Shown here one piece after another: positions 35,394 to 45,460 of a stretch of 64,000 nucleotides of DNA. The stretch is from Enterovibrio sp051650965 (GTDB lineage Bacteria; Pseudomonadota; Gammaproteobacteria; Enterobacterales; Vibrionaceae): positions 1 to 64,000 of the forward strand of contig JBOFRL010000022.1 of NCBI GenBank assembly GCA_051650965.1, read 5' to 3'. Position numbers and translations under genes: made by a program. Within the stretch, counting starts at the first letter, position 1, and every line of letters begins with the position of its first letter. The notes beneath the pieces are model-generated. The model saw nothing but the letters and a program-made list of their open reading frames with translations. It was not told the DNA's origin and made no database searches.

Positions 35394-36248
35394 TTGCTAA
35401 AACAAAGAGTTTTGACTGCATCATTGCTTGCACCGCTTTCGATTGCAAGCATTCTTTTTTTGCCACTCAACCTGTTCACCCTCGTGATGGTGTGTATCAC
35501 CTTACTTGGCGTGTGGGAGTGGACTAAATTTGTGATAGACAGCCGGCGCATTCACGCCTTTATTATGCCAACTTTGGTTATTTTGGGCTCTTTGTTTACT
35601 TTTTGGCCTCTGCAACAAACAGCGTTCACGTTCTCTGTGCTAGGGGTACAAACCATTGCGCTGGTTGGCGCGATGTGGTGGTTTATCACCTGCGCGATGA
35701 TCAAACTGTATCCGAAACGCACCAGTTGGTGGGTGGGGAATGGCTTTTTGCAGCAAACGTTTGGCGTTTTTTCGCTGCTGCCATTTTTGTGGAGCGTTTT
35801 ATTGCTGCGCACTTATCAGTATGATATTGACTCGACGCTAGGCGCGAAATTGGTGCTGCTGGTTTGTCTGCTGGTGTGGGCTGCCGATACGGGCGCTTTT
35901 TTTGCCGGCAAGCAGTTTGGCAAGCGCAAAATGGCGCCGAATGTGAGTCCGAACAAGACGATTGCAGGACTTGTGGGCGGCCTCGTTGCCTCTGTTGGGG
36001 TGATGTTTGTCAGCGTCAAATTATTTGCTATTCCTTTCGCTTCGCATTTTTCACTGGGCGTTGTTGCTGTGATCACAGCGCTTGCGTCTGTGGTGGGCGA
36101 TTTGGCGGAAAGCATGTTTAAACGTGTCGCAGGCGTCAAAGATAGCGGGCGCATTCTGCCAGGACATGGCGGAATTTTAGATAGAATTGACAGCCTTACC
36201 GCTGCCTTTCCTGTATTTACTGTACTTTATTTTATTTTGGCCCAGTAG
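35394..36248 (+). CDS. cdsA: Phosphatidate cytidylyltransferase
   Basis: 284 residues (E. coli 285), an integral membrane protein with about eight hydrophobic segments. It makes CDP-diacylglycerol from CTP and phosphatidate. The signature RVAGVKDSGRILPGHGGILD near the C-terminus is complete. The start is TTG with a GGGG-containing site upstream; no ATG fits. Confidence 0.95.
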   Translation: MLKQRVLTASLLAPLSIASILFLPLNLFTLVMVCITLLGVWEWTKFVIDSRRIHAFIMPTLVILGSLFTFWPLQQTAFTFSVLGVQTIALVGAMWWFITCAMIKLYPKRTSWWVGNGFLQQTFGVFSLLPFLWSVLLLRTYQYDIDSTLGAKLVLLVCLLVWAADTGAFFAGKQFGKRKMAPNVSPNKTIAGLVGGLVASVGVMFVSVKLFAIPFASHFSLGVVAVITALASVVGDLAESMFKRVAGVKDSGRILPGHGGILDRIDSLTAAFPVFTVLYFILAQ

Positions 36249-36299
36249 CGTGGGCCACAATGTCGTTGTTTGCTAACGAGTGTAATTGAATCTATTTCT

Positions 36300-37493
36300 A
36301 TGATAAAGGTAACCATACTTGGTGCGACCGGTTCGATTGGCCGCAGTACCCTTGCTGTACTTAGAGAAAATCCAAACATTTACCAAGTGTTCGCGCTTAC
36401 GGCAAATAATAACTGTGCGCAGATGTTGGCGCTTTGCCTTGAGTTTCGCCCGCAGTTTGTGGCGATGGCTGATCCTACGGCGGCAAAGCTGCTACAAACG
36501 CAGCTCAAAATTAACGACTGCGCCACACAGGTGCTCAGCGGCAACGCTGGCGTGTGCGAGCTGGCCGGCCACCCGCAAAATGATGTGGTGATGGCCGCCA
36601 TCGTTGGCGCAGCAGGACTTCATCCTACCATGGCGGCGGTTAAAGCGGGCAAGCGTATATTGCTTGCGAATAAAGAAGCGTTGGTGATGTCAGGTCAGCT
36701 TTTTTTGGACGCGTTAACGCGCTATGGTGCAACATTGTTGCCTGTTGACAGTGAGCACAATGCTATTTTCCAATGCCTGCCGCAGCCTTTGCAAGACGTT
36801 GCGGCGCAGGGCAAACTTGCCGATCATGGGATCAGCAAAATTTTGCTCACCGGTTCCGGCGGCCCATTTCGTTACACGCCAATTGAGAGTTTAGCGGCGG
36901 TCACGCCTGAGCAGGCGCTTGCCCATCCTAACTGGTCGATGGGCGCAAAAGTGTCGATTGATTCGGCGACCATGATGAACAAAGGCCTTGAATACATTGA
37001 GGCGCGCTGGCTGTTTAATGCCAGCAAAGATGAAATTGAGGTGATCATTCACCCGCAATCGATTATTCACTCGATGGTGCAATATTGCGACGGCTCGGTG
37101 CTGGCGCAAATGGGCGAGCCGAGCATGTGTACGCCTATCGCGCACGCGCTCGCTTATCCCAAGCGCATTGCGGCCGGTGTTAAGCCGCTCGATTTTACAA
37201 AAATTTCCCAGCTCACTTTTTTAGAGCCTGATTTTTCGCGCTATCCCTGCCTTAAGCTGGCGATGGATGCGTGTGAAGCCGGACAAGCGGCCACCACGTG
37301 CCTCAATGCAGCCAATGAGGTTGCAGTACACGCATTTTTGCAGCAAAAAATCAGTTTTACGCAGATCAGTCAGATCAGCGAGCAGGTGCTGGCATTGCAA
37401 ACTAATAAGGAACCTTATAGCATCGACGATCTCTTAGAGATAGACAGTGCTGCGCGAAGGCAAGCTAATCAAATAATCAAAGGTATTTTATAG
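36300..37493 (+). CDS. dxr: 1-deoxy-D-xylulose 5-phosphate reductoisomerase
   Basis: 397 residues (E. coli 398). First committed step of the MEP isoprenoid pathway, NADPH-dependent. Seen: MIKVTILGATGSIGRSTL, NKEALVMSG, PVDSEHNAIFQC and the loop MGAKVSIDSATMMNKGLE. The ATG at 36300 fits the family N-terminus, though its ribosome binding site is weak. Its stop directly abuts the rseP ATG. It provides precursors for uppS upstream. Confidence 0.95.
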   Translation: MIKVTILGATGSIGRSTLAVLRENPNIYQVFALTANNNCAQMLALCLEFRPQFVAMADPTAAKLLQTQLKINDCATQVLSGNAGVCELAGHPQNDVVMAAIVGAAGLHPTMAAVKAGKRILLANKEALVMSGQLFLDALTRYGATLLPVDSEHNAIFQCLPQPLQDVAAQGKLADHGISKILLTGSGGPFRYTPIESLAAVTPEQALAHPNWSMGAKVSIDSATMMNKGLEYIEARWLFNASKDEIEVIIHPQSIIHSMVQYCDGSVLAQMGEPSMCTPIAHALAYPKRIAAGVKPLDFTKISQLTFLEPDFSRYPCLKLAMDACEAGQAATTCLNAANEVAVHAFLQQKISFTQISQISEQVLALQTNKEPYSIDDLLEIDSAARRQANQIIKGIL

Positions 37494-38852
37494 ATGGTCA
37501 CTGCGCTGTGGAACTTACTCTTTTTTGTGATTGCGCTTGGCGCTCTGGTCACAGTGCATGAATTTGGCCATTTTTGGGTTGCAAGGCGCTGCAAAGTTAA
37601 GGTCGAACGTTTTTGTATCGGCTTTGGTAAAATTGTGTGGCAACGCACGGCGCAGGACGGCACCAATTACGCGCTAGCGGCGATCCCGCTTGGCGGCTAC
37701 GTGAAGATGCTCGACAGCCGTGTTGACGATGTCCCAAGTGCAGAGCTCTCGCAAGCATTTGATAAAAAGCCACTTTGGCAGCGCAGCGCGGTGGTGGCCG
37801 CAGGTCCTATCGCCAACTTTTTATTTGCCATTGTCGTCTATTGGCTGGTGCTGATCTTAGGCGTGCCGGCGTTAAAGCCGGTCGTCGGCGAAGTGGCGCC
37901 AAGCTCGATTGCCGCGCAGGCCAATATTACGCCAGGGATGGAGATTGTCGCAGTTGGTGATGTGAAAACCCTTGATTGGGAAGCGGTTAACATGCAGATG
38001 ATCGCGCACATCGGTGATGAAGCGCTGTCGCTGAGCGTTAAGCCTTCTGCGACGGCCGCGCACACCATTAATAAGTCGCTTGATTTGCGCAGCTGGAATT
38101 TTGATCCTGAAAAAGAGGCTGCCTTCTATGCGCTGGGGATCACGCCGTTTTCGCCGCAGGTGACTACCACGATTGCGCAGGTTGTCGACAATGAGCCGGC
38201 AGCTATCGCAGGTATTCGCGCAGGCGACACTGTGGTTGCCATCAACGATCAGCCGATAGCAACTTGGCAACAGTTGGTGACACAGGTGCAGGCAAGTCCT
38301 AACAGCGCGCTAAAAGTTGCGGTTGAGCGCGCACAGCAGCGCCTGACGCTGACTCTTGTGCCGCGCGTTAATCAGACGCCGGACGGCGTCACGCAAGGAT
38401 TTGCCGGTTTCACCCCGCAAGTTGAGCCATGGCCTGAGCATTATCGTTTTACCTTGCAATATGGCGTGCTTGAAGCTATTCCCGCCGCGGTAGAGCGGAC
38501 TTGGCAGCTGATGACATTGACGCTGTCGATGGTGAAAAAGCTGTTTACGGGCGATATGGCGCTCAAAAATTTAAGTGGTCCAATTTCAATCGCCAAAGGT
38601 GCCGGCATGACCGCCGATTTTGGTCTTGTTTATTTTTTAGGCTTTTTAGCGCTGATCAGTGTTAACTTAGGGATCATGAATTTGTTACCATTACCCGTTT
38701 TGGATGGCGGACATTTGCTGTTTTTTGCTATTGAAGCTGTGGCACGTCGTCCTGTACCTGAAAAGGTGCAAGAGATGGGATATCGACTTGGTTCAGCCAT
38801 TATCGTAATACTGATGGCCGTAGCAATTTTTAATGATTTTGCGCGGTTGTAA
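37494..38852 (+). CDS. rseP: Site-2 zinc metalloprotease RseP
   Basis: 452 residues. It cleaves RseA inside the membrane to release sigma E during envelope stress. Seen: the active-site HEFGH (His22, Glu23, His26) in the first membrane segment, two PDZ domains between about 110 and 310, and the second metal motif LPVLDGGHLLFF near residue 400. It lies upstream of bamA as in relatives, linking stress sensing to outer-membrane assembly. Confidence 0.96.
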   Translation: MVTALWNLLFFVIALGALVTVHEFGHFWVARRCKVKVERFCIGFGKIVWQRTAQDGTNYALAAIPLGGYVKMLDSRVDDVPSAELSQAFDKKPLWQRSAVVAAGPIANFLFAIVVYWLVLILGVPALKPVVGEVAPSSIAAQANITPGMEIVAVGDVKTLDWEAVNMQMIAHIGDEALSLSVKPSATAAHTINKSLDLRSWNFDPEKEAAFYALGITPFSPQVTTTIAQVVDNEPAAIAGIRAGDTVVAINDQPIATWQQLVTQVQASPNSALKVAVERAQQRLTLTLVPRVNQTPDGVTQGFAGFTPQVEPWPEHYRFTLQYGVLEAIPAAVERTWQLMTLTLSMVKKLFTGDMALKNLSGPISIAKGAGMTADFGLVYFLGFLALISVNLGIMNLLPLPVLDGGHLLFFAIEAVARRPVPEKVQEMGYRLGSAIIVILMAVAIFNDFARL

Positions 38853-38880
38853 CATTTATCTAGGAAAAGTCTGAGCAACA

Positions 38881-41277
38881 ATGGCGATGAAAAAACTATT
38901 ATTAGCACCACTTCTACTTGCAAGTTCTGTTACGGCCGAACAATTTTTAGTGGAAGACATCCGTTTTGAGGGGCTGCAGCGTGTCAGTGTTGGGGCCGCA
39001 CTGCTTGCCATGCCAGTCCGTGTAGGCGATAGAGTCGCCGATCAGGATGTCGCGGCGGTGATAAAATCGCTGTTCGCAACAGGCAATTTTGAAAATGTAC
39101 GCGTCGCCAAAAACGGCAACACTCTGGTGGTTAAATTAGTCGAGCGGCCAACCATCGCGAACGTCTCTTTTTCCGGCAATAAAGCCATTAAAAAAGAGAT
39201 GTTAGCGGAAAACTTGGCATCATCAGGGCTGCGCGTCGGCGAGGCTTTAGACCGAACGGGTTTGTCGAAAATCGAAAAAGGTCTGGCCGATTTTTATTAC
39301 AGCGTGGGCAAATACAATGCGCAGGTTAAAGCGGTCGTGACGCCGCTGCCGCGTAACCGCGTGGATGTGAAATTTGTCTTCACCGAAGGGCCGTCGGCCA
39401 ACATTCAGCAGATAAATTTCATTGGTAATCAGCGCTTTTCTGACAAAGAGCTGGCCAATTTATTTAAATTGCGCTCCAACGTGCCATGGTGGAATTTCTT
39501 AGCCGACGATCAGTATCAAAAACAAGCACTTGCAGCCGATTTGGAAGCGCTGCGGGTCTTCTATCTTGATCGCGGGTACCTTAAGTTTCGCATCGATGCG
39601 GCCAATATTTCGCTAACGCCTGATAAACAAGGTGTTTACATCACCGTCAACATGAATGAAGGTGAGCAGTATAAAGTCGCGGGCGTAAACTTTTTGGGCA
39701 CTAACGGCGAACAGTATAACTCGTTGTTAACCATCAAAAATGGCGAAACTTACAGCGGCGCGAAACTCACCGAGCTTGAAGATTCGATCAAGCGCTATCT
39801 AGGTGAAAGCGGCTACGCATACCCTAAAATCGCCAGTTTCCCTGAGTTTGATGACGCCAAGAAAACCGTTGTCATCAATATCAATGTCGACGCCGGCAAG
39901 CGTATCTATGTGCGCAGCATCAATTTTACCGGCAATAACACCACCAAAGACGAGGTGTTGCGGCGCGAAATGCGGCTTTTAGAAGGCAGCTGGCTCAATG
40001 CCAAAGCGCTCGAGAGCAGCAAAGATCGCTTAAATCGGCTGGGTTTTTTTGAAACCGTTGACGTGAAAACTTCGCTGGTTCCGGGGTCGGATGACCAAGT
40101 GGACGTCAATTATGCGGTGAAAGAAGCAAACTCGGGCAACGTGAACTTTGGCGTCGGCTACGGCACAGAGTCCGGGATAAGCTTTCAAGCAGGACTCCAG
40201 CAAGAGAACTTTGCCGGAACGGGAAATCGCTTTGGTATCAATGCGATGGTCAACAGCTTCCAGAAGAATTTGACTCTAGATTACCGCGATCCTTATTTCA
40301 CGATGGATGGGGTGAGTCTGGGCGGGCAAGTTTTCTACAACGAATTTGAAGCCTCTGATGCAAACATCATTGATTATACCGATAAAAGTTATGGCGCTTC
40401 GTTAACATGGGGCTTCCCCGTCAACGAGCTTAACTATTTCGATTTTTCAGTGGGTTATACGCATCGCTCTATCGAAAACCTCAGCGGCTATTACCAAATA
40501 GAAAAATTCTTAAACTCGATGCGCGACAACGTGACGGGCAGCGGCGCGCTGGCTGTTAACGACTTCGATTGGGCGGTGAGCTGGACGCGTAACAATTTGG
40601 ATCGCGGCTTTTTCCCAACATCGGGAAATTATCAGCGCGCCTCGTTCAACATGACCGTGCCAGGCTCTGATACGCAATACTTTAAGGCGCAGTACGACAT
40701 CCGCCAGTATTTGCCGCTGACCACGTCTAATGATTTTGTTTTGTTGCTGCGCGGGCGACTTGGCTACGGTAACGGCTATGGCAGCAATGGCAATAATGAC
40801 CATCTGTTGCCATTCTATGAAAACTTTTACGCCGGTGGTTTCACTTCGCTGCGCGGTTTTCGCTCGAACACTGCGGGCCCGCGTGCGGTCTATGATCAAG
40901 GTCAAGGCAACAACCCGCAGCTGATCGGTACCCCTGACTCTGTCGGTGGTAACGCTGTTGCATTGGCGAGTGCAGAACTTATTGTTCCAACACCGTTTAT
41001 TGCAGAAAGTTTCCGCAACTCATTGCGCACCAGCCTGTTCTTAGATGCAGCCTCGGTGTGGGATACTGAGTACGATTTAAATAATGCGCAGGTGATAAGT
41101 GGTGGTCAGTATCTCTATGATTTCAGTGACCCGTCCAATTATCGCGCCTCATACGGTGTGGCGTTACAGTGGCGTTCTCCGCTAGGTCCGCTAGTATTCT
41201 CTGTAGCTAAGCCGCTTAAAAAGTTTGAGGGTGATGATGAAGAGTTCTTCTCGTTCACCATTGGCCGCACGTTTTAA
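38881..41277 (+). CDS. bamA: Outer membrane protein assembly factor BamA
   Basis: 798 residues (E. coli 810). A signal peptide of about 20 residues (ends TAE region) is followed by five POTRA domains (about 22-420) and an Omp85 beta-barrel. Seen: VEDIRFEGLQRVS at POTRA1, YFMNEGEQY-like repeats, the LRGF motif (FTSLRGFRSN; usually VRGF) and a C-terminal aromatic ending in TF. It inserts beta-barrel proteins in the outer membrane. Confidence 0.97.
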   Translation: MAMKKLLLAPLLLASSVTAEQFLVEDIRFEGLQRVSVGAALLAMPVRVGDRVADQDVAAVIKSLFATGNFENVRVAKNGNTLVVKLVERPTIANVSFSGNKAIKKEMLAENLASSGLRVGEALDRTGLSKIEKGLADFYYSVGKYNAQVKAVVTPLPRNRVDVKFVFTEGPSANIQQINFIGNQRFSDKELANLFKLRSNVPWWNFLADDQYQKQALAADLEALRVFYLDRGYLKFRIDAANISLTPDKQGVYITVNMNEGEQYKVAGVNFLGTNGEQYNSLLTIKNGETYSGAKLTELEDSIKRYLGESGYAYPKIASFPEFDDAKKTVVININVDAGKRIYVRSINFTGNNTTKDEVLRREMRLLEGSWLNAKALESSKDRLNRLGFFETVDVKTSLVPGSDDQVDVNYAVKEANSGNVNFGVGYGTESGISFQAGLQQENFAGTGNRFGINAMVNSFQKNLTLDYRDPYFTMDGVSLGGQVFYNEFEASDANIIDYTDKSYGASLTWGFPVNELNYFDFSVGYTHRSIENLSGYYQIEKFLNSMRDNVTGSGALAVNDFDWAVSWTRNNLDRGFFPTSGNYQRASFNMTVPGSDTQYFKAQYDIRQYLPLTTSNDFVLLLRGRLGYGNGYGSNGNNDHLLPFYENFYAGGFTSLRGFRSNTAGPRAVYDQGQGNNPQLIGTPDSVGGNAVALASAELIVPTPFIAESFRNSLRTSLFLDAASVWDTEYDLNNAQVISGGQYLYDFSDPSNYRASYGVALQWRSPLGPLVFSVAKPLKKFEGDDEEFFSFTIGRTF

Positions 41278-41308
41278 ATCAGTCTGATCAAATTATGAAG
41301 GAGTCACC

Positions 41309-41815
41309 ATGAACAAAGTTATGAAACAAGCAGGACTCGGCCTGCTGCTACTGTCTGCCTCAATTTCATCTGCTTTTGCCGCCACGCAAAAAATTGCTTA
41401 TGTAGCAACGGGTGATATCATGGCGGAAATGGTCAAGGCATCGGGGTTAAATACCAAGCTGCAAGGGCAATTTAAAAGTAAAATTGATGAAGTTCAACGA
41501 CTTGAAAAAGCGCTGGCTGACGATTTTGCAAAAGTGAAGCGCGACGTTGCTTTGATGAGCGAAAAAGAGCGTAACGCGGCCGAAGCGAAACTGCAAAAGC
41601 AAGACAATGAATTAAAAGAGAAAGTAACAGCGCTGCGTGCTGAGCAAGCGAAAGTTGCCGGCACAGAGCAAAACAAACTGCTGGATAAGCTGCAAAACGC
41701 GGTACAAAAAATCGCTCAGCAAAAAGGCTACACCATGGTGCTGGATCGCAACGCGGTGGTATTTGCGAGCGCGCAAGATGATCTTTCTCAAGAAGTGTTG
41801 AAGGCGGTGAAATAA
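41309..41815 (+). CDS. skp: Periplasmic chaperone Skp (OmpH)
   Basis: 168 residues with a signal peptide of about 24 residues (ends AFA). The rest is a long charged helical coiled coil (QRLEKALADDFAKVKRD, LKEKVTALRAEQAKV) between beta-strand segments KIAYVATGDIM and TMVLDRNAVVFA. Skp holds unfolded outer-membrane proteins for BamA. Strong GAAGGAG ribosome binding site. Confidence 0.95.
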   Translation: MNKVMKQAGLGLLLLSASISSAFAATQKIAYVATGDIMAEMVKASGLNTKLQGQFKSKIDEVQRLEKALADDFAKVKRDVALMSEKERNAAEAKLQKQDNELKEKVTALRAEQAKVAGTEQNKLLDKLQNAVQKIAQQKGYTMVLDRNAVVFASAQDDLSQEVLKAVK

Positions 41816-41817
41816 CA

Positions 41818-42843
41818 GTGACACCGATAACGCTAAATGAACTTGCAGACAAGCTTGGCGCAACTTTGCACGGTGACGGAAACGTCACTGTTTCTGCGAT
41901 TGCCAGTTTAGAAAATGCAAAAGCAGGCGAGCTGACTTTTTTAAACAAAAGCAGTTATCGCCACTATTTGGAAACGAGCGAGGCTAGCGCCATCTTGCTT
42001 AAGCAACAGGACGTAGAGCTTTGCAAAACCAATGCGTTAGTGGTGAAAGATCCTTATCTTGCCTATGCAAAAGCCGCTCAGCTGTTTGACAAAACGCCAG
42101 CGTGTGCGCGCGGCATTGCGCCAACCGCTTATATTGCGCCAAGCGCAAAAGTGGGCAAAAACGTCGCTATCGGCCACCATGCGGTGATTGAAGACGGCGT
42201 GGAGCTTGGCGATGACGTGCAAATTGGCGCAGGCTGCGTGATTGGCGCGAATGCAAAAATTGGCGCCCGCACGCGACTTTGGGCAAATGTTACGATTTAT
42301 CATGGCGTTACCTTAGGCCAAGACTGCTTGTTGCAATCGGGCACCGTGATTGGCGCCGATGGCTTTGGTTACGCGAAGGACAACAGCTCTGGCCACTGGG
42401 AAAAAATCCCGCAAGTCGGTTCGGTGATCATTGGCGACCGCGTTGAAATTGGCGCTGGAAGCGCTATCGACCGCGGCGCTATCAGCAACACCGTGATCGG
42501 CAATGGTGTCGTCATCGATAACTTGTGCCAAATTGGTCACAACGTGCAGCTGGGTGATAACTGCTGTATTTGTGGCGGCACCGTTATCGGCGGCAGCCTC
42601 AAAATGGGACGTAACTGTTTGATTGCTGGAGCATGTGTGCTCAATGGTCACATTGAAATTACTGACAATGTGGTCGTGACCGGTATGGGCATGGTAATGC
42701 GTTCTATTGAAGTGGCTGGCATCTACTCTTCTGGCATTCCTTTGCAAACGAACAAGGAGTGGCGAAAGTCTGTGCCGCGCCTCATGCGTATCGGCGATAT
42801 GCATGAACGGGTCCGTGAGCTGGAAAAGCTTATAAAAAAATGA
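41818..42843 (+). CDS. lpxD: UDP-3-O-acylglucosamine N-acyltransferase
   Basis: 341 residues (E. coli 341). Third step of lipid A synthesis, using 3-hydroxyacyl-ACP. An N-terminal uridine-binding domain (about 1-100) is followed by a left-handed beta-helix of hexapeptide repeats and a C-terminal helix. The catalytic His lies in QIGHNVQLGDN (about 240). GTG start 2 bases after the skp stop. Confidence 0.96.
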   Translation: MTPITLNELADKLGATLHGDGNVTVSAIASLENAKAGELTFLNKSSYRHYLETSEASAILLKQQDVELCKTNALVVKDPYLAYAKAAQLFDKTPACARGIAPTAYIAPSAKVGKNVAIGHHAVIEDGVELGDDVQIGAGCVIGANAKIGARTRLWANVTIYHGVTLGQDCLLQSGTVIGADGFGYAKDNSSGHWEKIPQVGSVIIGDRVEIGAGSAIDRGAISNTVIGNGVVIDNLCQIGHNVQLGDNCCICGGTVIGGSLKMGRNCLIAGACVLNGHIEITDNVVVTGMGMVMRSIEVAGIYSSGIPLQTNKEWRKSVPRLMRIGDMHERVRELEKLIKK

Positions 42844-43065
42844 TCCTAGCTGCAATATTTCAGCACTTGTGCGCAATATTTTGCTCTTGATTTAGGTATA
42901 CTGGTCACCTAAGACATGGGCTATTAAAAATATTAAAGTACTTCGGCTTGATCGAATTTTATTTAGGTAGGGCGCAGTTTGTCTTGATGAAAGCTGCGCC
43001 TTATACCATTGGGTGCGCATCTTTTGTTTTGCGCTGTGTATTCAAGCCGATTTTATGGGAATAAT

Positions 43066-43521
43066 ATGTTGACTCGCGAAAAAAGAATTCTAACGATAGA
43101 TCAAATTAAAGCGCTTTTACCGCACCGTTATCCTTTCTTACTGCTTGATCGTGTGCTCGATTACGAAGAAGGTAAATACCTGCACGCCATCAAAAATGTC
43201 TCTTTTAATGAGCCACAATTTACAGGACATTTCCCGCAGCTTCCTGTTTTTCCGGGTGTATTGATCCTAGAATCGATGGCGCAGGCGACAGGTGTTTTGG
43301 CGTTTAAAACGTTTGGCACGCCACGAGTAAATGAGCTTTACTACTTCGCGAGTGTCGATAAAGCGAAATTTCGCGCGCCGGTAACGCCAGGTGATCAAAT
43401 GTTGCTGGAAGTGGAGTTCTTGAAAGAGCGCCGCGGCATTGCGGCATTTAACGGGGTGGCCAAAGTAGACGGCAAAGTTGTCTGCTCGGCTGAATTAAAA
43501 TGTGCTAGGCGAGAAATCTAA
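43066..43521 (+). CDS. fabZ: 3-hydroxyacyl-ACP dehydratase FabZ
   Basis: 151 residues, the standard length. It dehydrates 3-hydroxyacyl-ACP in fatty acid synthesis, competing with LpxA and LpxD for the same substrate. Seen: PHRYPFLLLDRV, the catalytic His in FTGHFPQLPVFPGVL and the Glu in LILESMAQ. The ATG at 43066 is preferred over an earlier in-frame start by family length. The 222-base gap after lpxD may hold an internal promoter. Confidence 0.95.
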   Translation: MLTREKRILTIDQIKALLPHRYPFLLLDRVLDYEEGKYLHAIKNVSFNEPQFTGHFPQLPVFPGVLILESMAQATGVLAFKTFGTPRVNELYYFASVDKAKFRAPVTPGDQMLLEVEFLKERRGIAAFNGVAKVDGKVVCSAELKCARREI

Positions 43522-43523
43522 TC

Positions 43524-44312
43524 GTGATCCATCCTTCTGCGCGAATTCACCCAACAGCGGTGATTGAAGAAAACGTTACTCTTGGTGCGAATGTGATAGT
43601 TGGCGCTTTTTCCTTTATTGGCGCAGAAGCTGTCATTGGCGATGGAACGCACATTCATAGCCATGTTGTGATCAAAGGGCCGACCACCATTGGTAAATAC
43701 AATGAGATTTTCCAATTCGCCTCGGTCGGTGAAGCGTGCCAAGATCTCAAATACGCAGGTGAGCCAACCAAGCTCATCATTGGCGATCATAATACCATTC
43801 GCGAACACGTCACTTTGCATCGTGGTACGGTGCAAGACAAGGGCGAAACGCGCATTGGCAGCCATAATCTGTTTATGATCAACGCCCACGTGGCGCACGA
43901 TTGTGTGGTTGAAGATCACTGCATTTTTGCTAATAACGCGACGCTGGCCGGCCACGTAAAAGTCGGCTCACATGCGATCATTGGCGGAATGTCGGCCGTT
44001 CACCAGTTTTGCACCATCGGCGCGCACGTTATGCTCGGCGGTGGCTCAATTGTGGTGCAAGATGTGCCGCCGTTTGTCATGGCGCAAGGCAACCACTGCA
44101 CGCCTTTTGGAGTCAACGTTGAGGGCCTGCGTCGCCGTGGTTTTGACAAATCTGTGATCAAGGCGATCCGCGAAGCGTATAAAATTTTGTATCGTAACGA
44201 GATGGTGCTCAGTGACGCTCAGTTGCAAATTGAGGCGATGGCAAAAGAATTTCCACAACTTAATGTTTTGGTTGAGTTTTTTGCTAAATCAACGCGAGGG
44301 ATCATCCGTTAA
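43524..44312 (+). CDS. lpxA: UDP-N-acetylglucosamine acyltransferase
   Basis: 262 residues, the same as E. coli. First step of lipid A synthesis. It is a beta-helix of hexapeptide repeats with the catalytic His in NAHVAHDC (about 125) and a C-terminal helical domain. GTG start, 2 bases after the fabZ stop; the stop overlaps the lpxB ATG by one base. Confidence 0.97.
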   Translation: MIHPSARIHPTAVIEENVTLGANVIVGAFSFIGAEAVIGDGTHIHSHVVIKGPTTIGKYNEIFQFASVGEACQDLKYAGEPTKLIIGDHNTIREHVTLHRGTVQDKGETRIGSHNLFMINAHVAHDCVVEDHCIFANNATLAGHVKVGSHAIIGGMSAVHQFCTIGAHVMLGGGSIVVQDVPPFVMAQGNHCTPFGVNVEGLRRRGFDKSVIKAIREAYKILYRNEMVLSDAQLQIEAMAKEFPQLNVLVEFFAKSTRGIIR

Positions 44313-45460
44313 TGGTTAACGCAGAAAAACCGCTGCGCATTGCGATTGTCGCCGGAGAACTCTCCGGCGATATTTTAGGTGCAGGTTTAATGCGCGCTGT
44401 GCTGCAGCGCTATCCCGATGCGCAATTTGTCGGGATCGGTGGGCCGCAAATGCAAGCGCTCGGCTGTGAAACGTTGTTTGATATGGAAGAGCTCGCGGTG
44501 ATGGGGCTGGTCGAGGTGCTGCGTCATTTGCCGCGCCTTTTGCAGATCAAGCGCGCTTTGGTCGCCCATTTTTTAGCGGATCCGCCTGATCTTTTTATCG
44601 GCGTTGACGCGCCCGATTTTAATTTGCGCCTTGAGCTGGCGTTAAAGCAAAAAGGGATCACGACGGTCCATTACGTCAGCCCTAGCGTATGGGCTTGGCG
44701 GCAAAAGCGCATTTTTTCGATCGCAAAGGCGACCAATTTGGTGTTGGCGCTGCTGCCATTTGAAAAAGCGTTTTACGACAAATTCAATGTACCGTGCGTT
44801 TTTGTTGGCCACACCATGGCTGATCAAATTGCGTTGACCTGCGACAAATTGGCCGCGCGGCAAAAATTACAGCTTGCGCCGCAGGCGCGCTACTTGGCCG
44901 TTTTGCCGGGTAGCCGTCATAGCGAAATGCTGCAACTTGCGCCAATTTTCGTGCAAACGTGCGCGCTTTTGCAGCAAAACGATGCCAACCTGCAATTTGT
45001 TGTGGCGTTAGTCAACGCGCAGCGGCGTAGCGAATTTGAGAAAATTTGCCAGCAAGTCGCGCCGCAGCTCAAATTCATTTTAGTCGACGACACCGCGCGT
45101 GATGTGATCGCCGCGAGTGATGGGGTGCTGCTCGCCTCTGGCACGGTCGCGCTGGAATGCATGCTGCTTAAGCGGCCGATGGTCGTCGCGTACAAGGTGA
45201 ATGCCTTTACTGCGTGGCTGGCGCGTCGCCTGCTGCGAACGCCGTTCGTGTCGCTGCCCAACCTGCTGGCTGGCAAAGCGCTGGTGCCTGAGCGATTACA
45301 AGAAGAGTGCACTGCTGAGCAGCTCGCTTTTGATGTCACAACTATGTTACAAAGCGATAACGAGCCGCTGATGGCGCAGTTTACGCAATTACATCAACAA
45401 ATTCGTTGTAATGCCGACCAAATGGCAGCGCAGGCGGTGCTTGATTTAATAGGTCGATAA
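44312..45460 (+). CDS. lpxB: Lipid A disaccharide synthase
   Basis: 382 residues (E. coli 382), family 19 glycosyltransferase, peripheral membrane. It joins lipid X to UDP-diacylglucosamine. Seen: AGELSGDILGAGLM, VGIGGPQMQALG, YVSPSVWAWRQKR and LPGSRHSE. Coupled to lpxA by a TAATG overlap. Confidence 0.97.
   Translation: MVNAEKPLRIAIVAGELSGDILGAGLMRAVLQRYPDAQFVGIGGPQMQALGCETLFDMEELAVMGLVEVLRHLPRLLQIKRALVAHFLADPPDLFIGVDAPDFNLRLELALKQKGITTVHYVSPSVWAWRQKRIFSIAKATNLVLALLPFEKAFYDKFNVPCVFVGHTMADQIALTCDKLAARQKLQLAPQARYLAVLPGSRHSEMLQLAPIFVQTCALLQQNDANLQFVVALVNAQRRSEFEKICQQVAPQLKFILVDDTARDVIAASDGVLLASGTVALECMLLKRPMVVAYKVNAFTAWLARRLLRTPFVSLPNLLAGKALVPERLQEECTAEQLAFDVTTMLQSDNEPLMAQFTQLHQQIRCNADQMAAQAVLDLIGR

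Noticed and set aside
40510..40905. Minus-strand frame of 131 codons inside bamA
   Set aside because: Shadow frame opposite the beta-barrel coding region; no independent support.
42130..42700. Periodic sequence in lpxD and again in lpxA
   Set aside because: The periodicity is explained by the hexapeptide repeats of the encoded beta-helix, not by DNA repeats or a CRISPR array.
42313..42876. 187-codon minus-strand frame across lpxD
   Set aside because: It is the antisense shadow of the hexapeptide repeats in lpxD; lpxD itself is certain.
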